From: Diphasiastrum complanatum
Taxonomy: Eukaryota; Streptophyta; Lycopodiopsida; Lycopodiales; Lycopodiaceae
Direction: 5' to 3'
NCBI GenBank assembly: GCA_029204225.1
Contig: CM055104.1
Coordinates: 54,912,538 to 54,976,537 of the forward strand
DNA length: 64,000 nt
The notes beneath the pieces are model-generated. The model was not told where the DNA came from. It did no database searches and saw only the letters and a list, made by a program, of their open reading frames with translations. Shown here piece by piece: positions 47,101 to 58,600 of the stretch. A program made the translations under genes and the position numbers. Every line of letters begins with the position of its first letter. Position 1 is the stretch's first letter.

Positions 47101-49746
47101 GTTATTCTTCTGAAAGACTGTTATGTCATATAAACTGCTACTTGTGGGAATGGACTTGGAATTCAGAAAATTCTAAGGATAAACTGTTTCAATTTCTTAA
47201 ATCTTGAATATCTCTTTTTGCATAAATGGATTTCGATAGAATGGTAGTTTCTATCACTCAGGTTGAAAATATTTGAAGGAAAAGTCATGTTTGTAATAGA
47301 GTGAATCTTTTACTAGATGCACTTATTATTGACTTTTTCATGTGTTTAGATATTTTCATATATCATCTTTTCAGTTAACTTTTATTGAAATTTATAAATT
47401 TATTAAAAGGAGAGGTGAAGTGGTGGAATAAAATTCTATTTGGAAATCTGTAGGTTGCATTGTTTCAGAAGAGAACCAACTGTGGTATAGAAATGAGATT
47501 TGGTTTGAAAGTAATTTTGGATAGATTCAGAGTAAGATACCTAATTGGAACTTTTTGAAAAAGAGGAATTCTCTAGGGATTGTGGTGGACAATCTGGAAC
47601 TAGAACTTATTTGATATTTGAATCAATACCTACAAGTAATACAGTAAAAGGTGAAATGTTACTAATTCCATTTTGATTGGAATAGAAGTAAGTTTGATCA
47701 TAATTTGAGTCTGAGAGTTCTATATTGGATCAACCTAATCTTAGTTTGGTACTAGGATCAAAGAGGGGTTGATTGAGTGGAAGAAATTATGTAATTAGTG
47801 ACAAACTGGGTTGGAAAACTGCTAAGAGTGAATTTTATTTATCTCACAGATTTTTTGGATATGTTATTTACTCATGAGAAATAGAAAATATTTTGTAGCT
47901 GAGTTACAAGATCTCAATGAGATATGTGAGTAATTCCTGTGGGTTCTGGAGGAATCTACCAGATAATAATGTGTATGTACTAGGTCATAGTGAGATTATT
48001 TACATATGTGCACAATTAATCTTGTATGAATCTACTATGTATTCCCGGTTACTAGGGTAATTTGGTGCACTTAACCTAGTCGGTGAACATAGACATATGA
48101 TCAAGTATTGTTTTGACAAATACTTGCAAAGTTAACAAATCTTTGTATAAAAGATTTATGAATTAACTTATATATGATTTGGGTAAGGATCTAAATGTGG
48201 TGTCATACTAGTATCATTGAATTCTTTACCTAGACATTTGAGATTTCTGAATCATTGGCAATTAACTTGAGTAGTTGATTACTCTAGGATGAAGTTAATT
48301 GGTAAAATGATCAGTGTGATGTGATTCACCAAAAACTGATAGTTTTGATTTATATTGCTTGTAAGATGCATGATTAGTGAATCATTTGGGTTCATCAGTT
48401 AAAATTGTGTGCATTGGATATACAATATTCTTGGGATAGAGTATTCCTTAGTTAAGGAATAGACTCAGCTCATTAGTGATTGTATCCAAGAGCGCTCAAT
48501 TGGATAACAAATCATAATGAATCCAAGGATAATAACTGAATTAATATTTAGCATGACTTTGGATATCTAGATTTGATTCTAGATTGTAATCTAAAGTTTT
48601 TTTTGTAGTTGAAGATGATTGTCATTTTGGTATATGTTCAATCTTTAATTACCAATGGTTTATAGACCTTGAATCTTGCACTTCAGTTAAAGAATCTTGT
48701 TTGAAGAATATTCCTAAATCCAGTATTTTCTTAGTGGAAAGATTTTGGAATGATTCTTACTTTTCCTGAGTTATGTTGGACATATACTCCAGTATCCTGT
48801 AAATGATTATGGGTTTTGGATTCCAAAAAATTATGATTGATGAATCATACGAATCTAAATATTTATGATTGACGGATCATAATTAGATACTTAATTATTG
48901 TCAGAGGATTATTCGGAATTGTGATGATTCCTAGGTGTGACAAATTAAGTCTTGGTCTATTAATTGAGTAAGAATTCAAATCAGTGTTTTGAATCTCTCT
49001 ACTCCAGTATTTTAATTGAGAACCTATGGATCTCACAAAAATTTTCACAAGGAAAGTAATTTTACTTGTAGGGAATTTAATTTATCTAGTGGATGCTATT
49101 CTGCTACAGTTTATAGTCTGCAGATGCTTGAGTATAGTTTTTCATTTGATTGGATCTCTAGTTATCCTAGAAGACAATCAAGTCTATTGAGATGAATGGG
49201 TGCTATTTTCTTGTATTTGATGCTAGAAACATGTGCATTTAACTCAAGAGTATCCGAGATACTCAGAGTTGAGTTTTAATCATTCTATATCTTAATGATT
49301 CTTCTATAGATTCTAGTTGAATGAATTATCATATCTAATAATTGGATTCTAAGGATAGTTGTACTTGGAAATTTTTATAAATTATCTGCCAGAGTTTTTG
49401 GATAATTTCAGACTGTAATTTCTTTAACTTTAATCTCCTAAGTTAGGAAATATTTCACTCAGTGGTTCATGTAAGTGTTTTACATGAAGGTGATGTTACT
49501 AACTTGTAGTGAGTGTAACCTTGTTGAGAAATTTATCGCTTAGTGTACTTTTCAAACTAGAGTTTGTACTCCAGAGCTGAGATTAACGATTGGAAACAGT
49601 TTTTCTCTCAGTACTTGTTTGATCAGTAAATTTGATTAAGGATAATGGTTTTTTCGGTTAATATTGAAAATTAAAGGAACCGTTTCTGTAATTCTTTACT
49701 GTTTTGAGGAGCTTCTAAGGATAGAAGCAGTTTAAGGAGGGAAGAA

Positions 49747-50224
49747 TGTTATGGCCATATTCGGTTAAGGACCTGGAATAGTCCTAATATGGTAGGCCGG
49801 CCCTCCAGTATTCGAGATTATTGGTCATGCCGAGATTTAATTGAATGTTGAGGCATGTTTGTGACTAATTACCTTGAGAGGACCCGGACACTCTAATTGA
49901 GACATATGGAGTATTGCATGTCTGTGTGACAGGTATAGGCGGGAGGACTACATGAAGAGATGAGGCCTATTTATAGTTGACCTGCATGGGGGTTGCATGG
50001 TTGCATGCACAGGACTCTACTCTCTATATAATGAGGTGGGGATTCTCCTGTCGACATATTGGGCTTAGGTCACCAGTTTCTCTCTTCTCCTCTTGCTTCA
50101 CATGGCATGGCTTGGAGGCTAGATCGAGGTTTGATCTAGGATTGGTTGGGTGGTTTGGCTCCATAGTCTCTTCTATTGTGTTCTCTTATCCTCATCTTAG
50201 GGGCAATCCTATAAGGACTTTACA
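49747..50224 (+). repeat. 3' LTR of LARD-like element
   Basis: 478 bp, preceded by a purine tract and followed by the CCCAC duplication. It differs from the 5' LTR by a 5-base and a 1-base insertion plus scattered substitutions. Confidence 0.92.
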
Positions 50225-51780
50225 CCCACTCTCGAGTTGTGCAACTTGGAGACAACTCATCACATTCAATCGAAGGAGAAGGAACAGTCAGAGTTGAATT
50301 CAAAAGAGATGAGGTCAAGTTGTTGTCCAATGTTGTCCACATTCCAAATCTGACCAAGAATCTACTCTCAGTTAGCAAAATCACCGATTCAGGTCGGAGA
50401 GTCGAATTCGATACAGAAGGCTGCACAATTCTTGACAAATCTTGGAAGGTTCTAGCCTACGGAAGAAGAAGCGGCTATCTTTACAAACTCAGCCATTAAT
50501 ACTCTTCTAACAGTCAAGCTCTTCACACAGCCACTTCTAAATCAACTGATATGCTATGGCATTTCAGACTTGGCCATCTTAACTTCAACAATATTCAGCA
50601 AATGTCAGCTCAGAGTCTAGTACAAGCTCTGCCTTCTGTCAGCAAGCCAACTTCTCCATGCGAAAGCTGTATTATCAGTAAGCATGCTAGAAGTCCCTTC
50701 ATTTTAGACTCAATTCATACATCCAAGGGCTTGCTTGACCTTGTACATAGCGACATTTGTGGCCCAATGCAGACTGCTTCCACGGGAGGAGCTCTCTATT
50801 TTCTATACTTCATCGACGACTTCTCTCGAAGGACTACTACCTACTTTATGAAGAACAAATCTGAAGCATTCAAGTTCTTCAAGCAGTTCAAGGCATCTAC
50901 ATAAAACCAGACCCAGAGGAAGATCAAGGCTCTACGCACAGATGTAAGGGGAGAGTACATCTCCACATAATTCAAGGAGTTTTGCAAGGCCAACGGGATA
51001 CATCAACAATATACAACCAGCTACTCACCTCAGTCCAATGGTGTAGCTGAATGGAAGAATTGGACACTCATCTAAAGTGCCAAGAGCATGCTGACACATG
51101 CCTCTCTTCCAAAGAAATTCTGGACAGAAGCTATTACTACAGCTGCCTATTTGCAAAATTGATCCATCACCAAAGCCCTGAATGGCAAGATACCTTATGA
51201 GGTGTGGACAGGATCGAAACCATCACTCAAAAACATTCAAGTATTTGGATGCATTGCTTTCGCTTAGATCCCAGAAGATCTAAGAAGAAAACTGAATGAT
51301 AAGAGCAGGAAGACGATATTCATCGGCTATTTCCCAAATCACAAGGCATACAAGCTCTACAATCTGGATACCGAGAAGGCATTCACCAGTAGAGATGTCA
51401 TTTTTGTGGAAGACCAGTTCATCGACCACAAAGGAAAAGCTGCCGATAATTCTGACCCAAGGATCGAACAACTAGACAATTTCGATCCAGAGATTCAATT
51501 GTAGAGTAACGACATTGAATCAGACAATGAGTCAGAACCTCAACGTGTCAACCCACATCAGAGGACTGAAGTTCAACGCAGAAGGTCGAACAGGTCCAGA
51601 CAGCCTCCATCCAAATTTATGGATGATCCGGCTTGCTACTTTGTGTAGAAACCAACCACCGTTTCTGAGGCTATGTCTAATCCTGATGCTGACCAGTGGA
51701 AAGCAACGATGGACACCGAATTCGATTCTCTGATGGAGAATCAAACATGGACACTCACTGAGCTGCCAAAGGACCGAAAG
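50225..51780 (+). pseudogene. copia pol continuation (GAG-pre-integrase, integrase), truncated before RT
   Basis: One frame with stops: VVQLGDNSSHSIEGEGTVRV; LSVSKITDSGRRVEFDTEGC; LWHFRLGHLNFNNIQQM with CESC; LDLVHSDICGPMQ; ALRTD-RGEY (Gly to Arg near the second Asp); NGVAEWKN (catalytic Glu kept, ERKN changed); RRKLNDKSRKTIFIGYFPNH; then QWKATMDTEFDSLMENQTWT at the start of RT, ending at about 51,780. At least seven in-frame stops. Confidence 0.85.
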
Positions 51781-52165
51781 CATTTCTGGCCTACCTTTGG
51801 CTTTTTCGCATTTTTCCTACCTTCGACTTTTTGTCTTTTTCTTACCTTCAGCTTTTTTGTCTTTTTCTACCTTCGCTCTAGAGGCACCTTCGGGATTTTA
51901 CATGTCCTCAGTCTAAGGACACCTTCGGGTTTTACATGCCTTCGGTCTAAGGGCACCTTCGGGTTTTTCCCAATCGTCGCCAACTTAGCATCAACCCTAA
52001 AACACATAGTGCAATTTTTGTCTCACTACTGTATTGTTCGTTTGCACAATTCGTATGAATCATTCTTCTTGAATATTTTTGTTGCTAACTATTGCATTTC
52101 TGTTCCTACATGCCTACACTCAAAGCTTCGAGCTTCTGCTGCCAATCATCCCCACGTTTTACGAC
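51781..52165 (+). repeat. Partial 3' LTR of copia element
   Basis: It matches LTR B from the CCTTCGGCTTTTT words to CCACGTTTTACGA, where LINE copy f begins. The first part of the LTR is missing. Confidence 0.75.
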
Positions 52166-52686
52166 TGACCCCAGAGGTGTTGCATTGATGATCCGGGAGA
52201 TGGCGGACCTGCATAGGGCGAGATTAGACGCTGACACCTCCCCCTTGATACAGCTAAGCATACATGATTGTCTATCCCGTCGGAGACAGAGGTAGGAGAG
52301 TATTGATTCTGATGGAGAGGCTGAGATTCCAGATGCCACCATACATAGATGATAGAGACAGTGTTGGCGACCAGAGATACAGCCAGCCCATAGGTCCTAG
52401 CCTACAGTTTCTTACAGCATAGACGTCTCAGACCATCCACTTGGAGATAGAGACACGCAATTCGGTCAGAGGCGGGGACACAACATACTTTACATCATTT
52501 TTTCACAAACGGAGAGACATCTATATGATGATTGACTCTATTTGTGCCTATCACTATTTTCTGTTTTACTATAATCTTGTTTCTTTTAGGTGGTTGAGCT
52601 TTCATGCTCCCACCGGGCATACTTGACATGTACCTAGTTTTTCAGTCCTATGTACCTTAGGGTATTTCATGGACATTAATAAAGAT
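52166..52686 (+). mobile_element. LINE copy f: 3' end with variant hairpin
   Basis: It reads ALMIREMADLHRARLDAD in line with ALMIREMFILRQ of copy c, then decayed C-terminal sequence. The 3'UTR ends with GTACCTTAGGGTAT (52652-52665), the position of the ATGCCTTTTGGCAT hairpin in copies c and e, then GACATTAATAAAGATC and a (CTT)n/(CT)n tail. Confidence 0.75.
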
Positions 52687-52871
<185 letters not shown>

Positions 52872-52876
52872 GCATC

Positions 52877-53651
52877 TGTGCTAACATAGTAAAAAGAGAG
52901 AAATAAGACTCCGTGGCATATGTTTTGTAAGTCCACATACGAGTGTCTATTAATAAACTTCCCCATGGCATGTGTTTGTAAGCCCATGAGTAGAAGCATA
53001 AAAAATAATAAAATAGCTTAAACTTAGATTTAGAATTTAGACTTAGGAAACTTAAGATTAGAAATATTTTGTCTTAAGTTTTCCTAAGTTAAGAAACTTT
53101 GAAGTTCTAAATCCTAAGTTAGAAGTTCTAAAAAGCTAGAAATAGATTAGTTTCATAAGTTAGTGGATACTTATGGAAGACCCTCCTTGCCATAAAAGGA
53201 GAGGTATTTGCCTTGTAAATAACACTTTGTGATTATGCTAAATTGCTCTCTCTGTGAGATTATCATTCTATTTCTTTGTGTTCCCATTGGAAGGTGCTCG
53301 GGCCTCCTCTTGTCTCCTTTCATTGGTTTTTTTTCACTGTGGCATGTTTTTAATTGCTCTATGCTTAGTTTAGCCGCAATTTTCGTTCTCAATCCCTTTG
53401 GGCGTTAATCTAGAATTTAGTTTAATCACCTTGCTAGTTGGGTAAGACTTAGCAAGGTTTTGTATTTTGTCATCTTAGATAGTTTCATTTTCGTTTCGAG
53501 CACTGGTTGGGTAAGCCTTAGTGCTTCCGTCATTATTCTTTATTTTCGCATTTCTATTTGAAGCTTGGTAGGAACTTAGAAAGTGGACGATCCTCCCTAT
53601 ACTACACTGCATCATAAGTAGATCTAGCACAAACAATATTTACTTCCAACA
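52877..53651 (+). repeat. Probable Ty3/gypsy LTR
   Basis: The region ends CTTCCAACA just before TTTGCGCCGTTGTCGC, which resembles the TGGCGCCGTTGCCGGG primer site of plant Tat/Athila elements. A TATA-like CCATAAAAGGAG lies near 53,190. No second LTR is in the window, so the left border (TGTGCTAACA) is a guess. Confidence 0.5.
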
Positions 53652-53667
53652 TTTGCGCCGTTGTCGC
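53652..53667 (+). other. Degenerate gypsy primer-binding site
   Basis: TTTGCGCCGTTGTCGC keeps the GCGCCGTTG core typical of Tat/Athila elements, and lies just upstream of a gypsy gag. Confidence 0.5.
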
Positions 53668-54021
53668 TTTTTGAGCATTTTTTACCTAGCTTCTTTTCCT
53701 TTTGTTTTCTCGCTTCCGTGTTGTGTGTTTGCTTGTTTGCCTGTCTTCTATCTTCCAACCACAGCACGAGTCTTCTCTCCAGGTCCTACACGAGCTGCGG
53801 AGTAACATCAAGCCGGGGGGAAGCAACAAAAGAGTCAACTTGGGTATTTTCTTTGAAAAGAAGTGACCCAAGTGACCTTTTTCCGAACCAAACAGGTATA
53901 TCAGAATTCGTCAGTCAGTCTGTAGCCCTAACAGATTCTGATCTTTCATTTTATCGCCTCCTTGCCAAGTACAGTACTAACTAGATCATCTGTATTGTTA
54001 CTCTCCTCCACATTCTGCATC

Positions 54022-56130
54022 ATGTCTCGTCACTGTGCTGAATCTTCTAATCCGACTCCTCCACAACTAGAACGCAAAATTCCACGTATCGATGCACCAA
54101 ACTACGATGGAGAATCTGACCTAGTCCGATTTCTCCAAGACTTTGATAATGCATGCCATTTTTATGGAGATACCTCTGAAACTGAAAAGCTTCGTCTATT
54201 TTTCATGGTACTCTATGGAACAGCCAAAGAGTGGTATCTGAATCTCGAAGCTCATGATCTTGCTTCTTGGACAACCCTCAAGGATGCTCTCGTCAAGCAT
54301 TTCAAACAATCCAAACTGACACAGAGCCCATTCATCCAAATTACCCATATCAAGATGCGTCACGAAGAGTCTGTTCGAAACTACATTGAGAATTTTAAAC
54401 ATCTCAAAGTAGAATGTGTTGATGAAAATATCACCGAACGTATGGCCATAAAACTGTTCTTGGTTGGATTGTCTAAAAACATCCGCCGTGAACTCAAAAC
54501 AGTTGACCTTTATGATTAACTTAAAGTTGTGATGATTGATGCTATCCGTGAGGAAGACGAAGGTTCCGACGATGAATCTAAGAATCCAGACCGTCCTAAT
54601 CACCCAAAGTCTGACAATATCGTCCAATTTTTTGAACTTCTACATCAAATAGAAACCTGGCAAAAAGCTCAACAATCTCATATGGATAAGCTCACTGCTG
54701 ATTTCCAAACCGCCATGAAATAGATTGTTGAGAAATTCTTTCCAACAAGAGAAAATGTCTGGTGTCCAATTTGCTCACAGCATCATACTGCTAATGAATG
54801 CCCTCAACCGCGACAGCATTTTTTCGCAGCAACTAGACCCACCATCTATCGAGCATACCGCCCCTACCCTCCACAACAGCCTATGCCATGACCAGGGGTC
54901 TACCAACCACGACCAACTGCACCAAATCAGTACCAACCACCACATCAACAGTTTGTCGTTAATCAACGTATCCCACAACAAGCTTTCCATTATCTTGATC
55001 CTAATACCATCGATCCGACAACCTATTATGTGGAAGACAATACTCAACTGCAATACTTTATTGAAACGGTTGTTTATTATATATATGATTCTAATGTTCA
55101 AACAGTGGATCCCAATGCCCAAGCTTACAATCCAAACCAAGCCGTCTTTGCCGCGCATCAACTCCTCGCAATACGAAAAAGGTTTTATTTGTGCAGGTAA
55201 GCATCCTAGTATTCATTGCCCAGATCAACTTTGTCTTCCTCCAGCTTGTGAAGACTGGGGTATTGAACATCACGTGAGGGACTGCCCATTCCGATCTAAA
55301 CCTGCTGCTCCTGTTTGTTCAGTGCAGGTAGAAATTTTACCAGTTGAAACATATCATGCTTGGGTCTTGACTCGGACACAAACCCAACGCCAAGCCCCTA
55401 CACTTGCACCCAGCAAAACTCAGTAGCAGGATATCCCTCTAAGTGAAGATTCAACCCCGATAGTTTATCCTCACCCATTTGCAAAAATTCGGCTGCATCA
55501 TCAGTATTGCCAACAAATCTACAATGCTGACCAACAATCTTCCACCTCCCATAAAGTACCTCACAAGCCTTTTGAAAGAAAAACCCTTGAAGGTACCGAA
55601 GTCTGGGGAGATTTACTGCAAGCCAATGTCACAATTCCTTTTTATGATCTCTGGAAGCATGCTGGAAAATAGAAACACCAGATCCAATCCAATGACACCA
55701 CCAACTCTAATGAGTTACCTGAAATGCCCTTACACCTAACCAATCCACTCAGCGAATGAGACAACATCAAAATCCCAACTTCTCATCACCAATCACGTGA
55801 AGTTTTAGCGGTTCTCGATGGTGGCTTTGGTGTCAATATCATTTCCACATCCCTCATGCTAGAATGAAATCTGAGAGACAAGCTTGCCAAACCCACTTGT
55901 CAGCTTTGGATGGCTGATCAAAGTGTGGTCCGACCTACCGGTTTCCTTCCACAAGTGCTGATCAAACTAGGAGGTCTCAAGTTTTCTGTAGATCTCGTAG
56001 TACTTGATATTTCCAATAATGCCTATTCATATGAATTACTACTTGGTCGTCCTTGGTTTCTATTTTGAGACACAAAATTCACTTATAGGAATTCATCGGC
56101 CCTCAGAACACTGCCTCAAAATTCGCAACC
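54022..56130 (+). pseudogene. Ty3/gypsy gag and protease (Tat-like), broken
   Basis: From ATG 54022, the frame reads ERKIPRIDAPNYDGESDLVR and FMVLYGTAKEWYLNLEAHD, ending LKTVDLYD at TAA 54517: a retrotransposon gag domain. The same frame continues after stops (TAA 54517, TAG 54721) with CPICSQHHTANEC (zinc knuckle, one residue short of CX2CX4HX4C). After a frameshift near 55,170 it has CGIEHH-type Cys/His sequence, and at about 55,800 VLAVLDGGFGVNIISTS, a retropepsin active site with the D-G-G form seen in Tat elements, followed by ELLLGRPWF. No RT follows on this strand. Confidence 0.75.
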
Positions 56131-56317
56131 ATCATTACGAAATCCTGGACACTGAGGACGATTTGTGGGAAGAGTTGCAAATTTCTGACCCAAAAAGTCT
56201 ATATATAGACCTCCACCCTTCTCTCCATGAATTCATTTTAGATTTCTACTCTCGAGTTCATGCCAAAATTTTCCAAAATTTTCAAACTTACCAGAGCAAT
56301 CTAAAATCACTACTACT

Positions 56318-57236
56318 ATGGCCTCCCGTGATTCCTCGCTATCTCTCCATCTCCGTAAACCCCCTAGGCCTTATTTAGGGGACATTTTTATGATTTGTAT
56401 CAAGAATTACGCCGAGCAACTGATGCAAACCTTGGATTTGATCTAACTCACTTCCGTGACCAGCAGAACGAGAGCCTGGTCACCTATTCAGATGAATTCC
56501 AGACTTTCAAGCTAACATCTAAGGATGGCGGTTACATAATCATCAACGTCTCTCCTGAGCATATACAGAGCATTGGCTTTCCTAATCTCGGAGAGACAAT
56601 CCATGGCAAGGGCACCAGTTATGATGCCAAGTATTTTACAAAGTTTTTGATAGAGGACGGCAAAACTATTATCCAAACCAACGATGGGATCGCCATCCAC
56701 CTCATCACATATTTCCATCTTCGGGCTGCCTCAGAAATTCTCGTCACCATGGTCGAGGTGCATACCGCCAAGATGGCTCGCATACCCCCGAGCGACCTCT
56801 TCTCTTTGACCATCACCATGGACGATCCCACTCAAAATTACAAGTGGGCTGAGAAGGTAGCAGAAAAGTTGTGCGGGGCCTTGAAAGCCAGAAAACCAAC
56901 TACCAAGTTTGGATATCTCCTCCACATGTTGGTCACCAAATAATTGGGGTCTCGGACGGCTGCTGCCATCAAAGAGCTTGATGATCTCTATCCGAACACT
57001 AAGAAGCGAGCCACCCCCCAACCAACAGTAGAACCAGTTTCACCAGCACCACCAACTAAGAAGCAAAAAGAGAAGGCAATCAGCACAGAAGCTGACGTCC
57101 CTCACGACATTTTATCCAGTGACATCGGGGCTAAGTATGTTGAATTTGGAGGGAGCCTTAAACTCTCTCAGGTCCCAAAGGAGGTCCTAGCGCAGCAGGA
57201 GCCTTACTCCACCAGGTCCAACAACACAGACAAGTA
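56318..57236 (+). CDS. Unidentified coding-like region, first half (extra ORF of a gypsy element?)
   Basis: ATG 56318 begins MASRDSSLSL, and after one frameshift near 56,380 a frame of 180-plus codons runs with LYQELRRATDANLGFDLTHF, YIIINVSPEHIQSIGFPNLG, MARIPPSDLFSLTITMDDPT and KWAEKVAEKLCGALK. A TAA at 56941 then precedes TAAAIKELDDLYP-like sequence with a Lys-rich patch (PPTKKQKEK). It is not gag, protease, RT or integrase. Either an accessory ORF or captured host sequence. I do not recognise it. Confidence 0.5.
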
Positions 57237-58600
57237 GTAGCGGCAACAATAGGCAGCTCAGTTGAGGCAGACACTTCTGGTTCTGATCCTATGGGCGTGG
57301 TTCTATCCACACCGACACCCTCCATAACCCCAACTCCCTCACTTGTTCATACACTTCCACCGCCACCTCCACTATATACTACTACCTCCACACCGTCACT
57401 CACTCTCAACACGGGCTTCGATTCCACACTTCCACAAAAGCCCTCATCTGTACAAATATCCACCCTACTTGACTCTACAGTCAATGTAGATGATTTTGCA
57501 TTACAATTACTAATTGGAATTCCATCAACCACCGTCACCACTAACCCACTCCACACATCTCCGCCACGTAGTATCTCCCAACCTCTTTCACCCATCATCC
57601 CTCAATCACCTCCACCTGCCTTTTATTCATCTCCATCTAACCCTGTTTGTGATTTTCTACCCTTTAACCCAGTGCCATATCCTAACTATACATGCACCCT
57701 CCCTGACATTGGCCCTTGGGAGCAGTTACCCCTTGCAACAGCTCCAACTGAAGGTATCCAACATGCAGAATACCATCGATAACAATAAAGTAGAAAGAAA
57801 TGAGGTCGTAGCAGATGCACAAGCCACACGTTCCGCTATGAAGAAACAGTTGGAATTGGTGGACTTCAACGACTTCGCACCACCAGCTATTCCTGAGGGA
57901 ACTCCCATTCTTCAGTGGTGGCTTATCAAACGTTGGCCCAAAATTTGAAAGCCACGAACGGAACAGCACACAAAATTACAACAATCATACCTTGCTTCTG
58001 TCGAGACCCTGAACCAGCACATTGCCACCCTGGAAGAACGGTTAAAGGCAGTTGTCCAATCAACGTCGTCTGTTCATGTAGAGCACGCCCAGTTCCATGA
58101 TTCCGTACACCACTTTGATGAACCAAATGGTGGAGATGGAGCAGGATTCTAGCAGCCTCCTCCTGTTACTCAAGGCTCCTCCTTTCAAGGCCAATCCCTG
58201 GGCAAGGAGCTCAAGCACCAACCAATCCATCAGGCTTTGGTGGTACCAGCTCCCAACATTATCTTTTTCCTTCCACCACTTCTAACCCTCTCGACACCAT
58301 TAACCCTCCATTTATTCAACGTCAATTTTCTCATGAGTCACAAAGAATTGTTGAAGCTAACCCTTCCCCTCCCCTCTCTCCTAAACCTGATCCCCAAATT
58401 CAACATGAGATTGCCTCTGAAGCACCAACCATCTGGCACAAAATCACGCCCATAGAACCAAGCAAGGAGTTGCACGCCTCTCAAGAGTTTGCCAAGAAAT
58501 ATCCAACGACAAAAGAGCGAGGTGGCTACATATTGCCAGATTTGGACCAGTGTCAAACACATAAAGAAGCAGTCAAACTCCTGGATCCACAACCTCTCTG
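57237..58600 (+). CDS. Unidentified coding-like region, second half (Pro/Ser/Thr-rich then coiled-coil-like)
   Basis: 57,291-57,780 encodes a Pro/Thr/Ser-rich segment. After frame changes, 57,750-58,150 reads NNKVERNEVVADAQATRSAM, ASVETLNQHIATLEERLKAV and HVEHAQFHDSVHHFDEP, with heptad-like leucine spacing. A further piece at 58,450-58,600 reads EPSKELHASQEFAKKYP and GGYILPDLDQCQTHKEAVKL. It looks like the continuation of the preceding unidentified protein, with stops and frameshifts. Confidence 0.4.

Larger units (their letters stand above)
43695..50224 (+). mobile_element. Complete LTR element without coding capacity (LARD-like), inserted in copia
   Basis: 5' LTR 43695-44166 (472 bp) and 3' LTR 49747-50224 (478 bp) both start TGTTATGGCC and end GACTTTACA. 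By hand I count about 26 substitutions and two indels. A 5-bp target duplication CCCAC flanks it (43690-43694 and 50225-50229). Primer site TGGTATCAGAGC at 44168-44179; polypurine tract AAGGAGGGAAGAA at 49734-49746, abutting the 3' LTR. The 5.6-kb interior is AT-rich and shows no gag or pol motif on either strand. By definition such an element depends on another element's proteins. Confidence 0.92.
41702..52165 (+). mobile_element. copia retrotransposon (LTR B, gag, pol part, partial 3' LTR) interrupted by a LARD
   Basis: LTR B ends at 42609 (TTTTACGACA) directly followed by the primer site TGGTATCAGAGC (42610-42621). Gag starts at ATG 42753. The protease start is cut by the 6.5-kb element 43695-50224, and pol resumes in step at 50,225. 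Pol then breaks off at about 51,780 after LTELPKDRK and jumps into the middle of the LTR (51,781-52,165), so RT and RNase H are lost. Dead, with several in-frame stops. Confidence 0.85.

Noticed and set aside
56395-56943. Endogenous pararetrovirus protein
   Set aside because: Considered for the unidentified frame, but there is no caulimovirus-type movement protein, coat zinc finger or RT in order beside it; the surroundings are gypsy.
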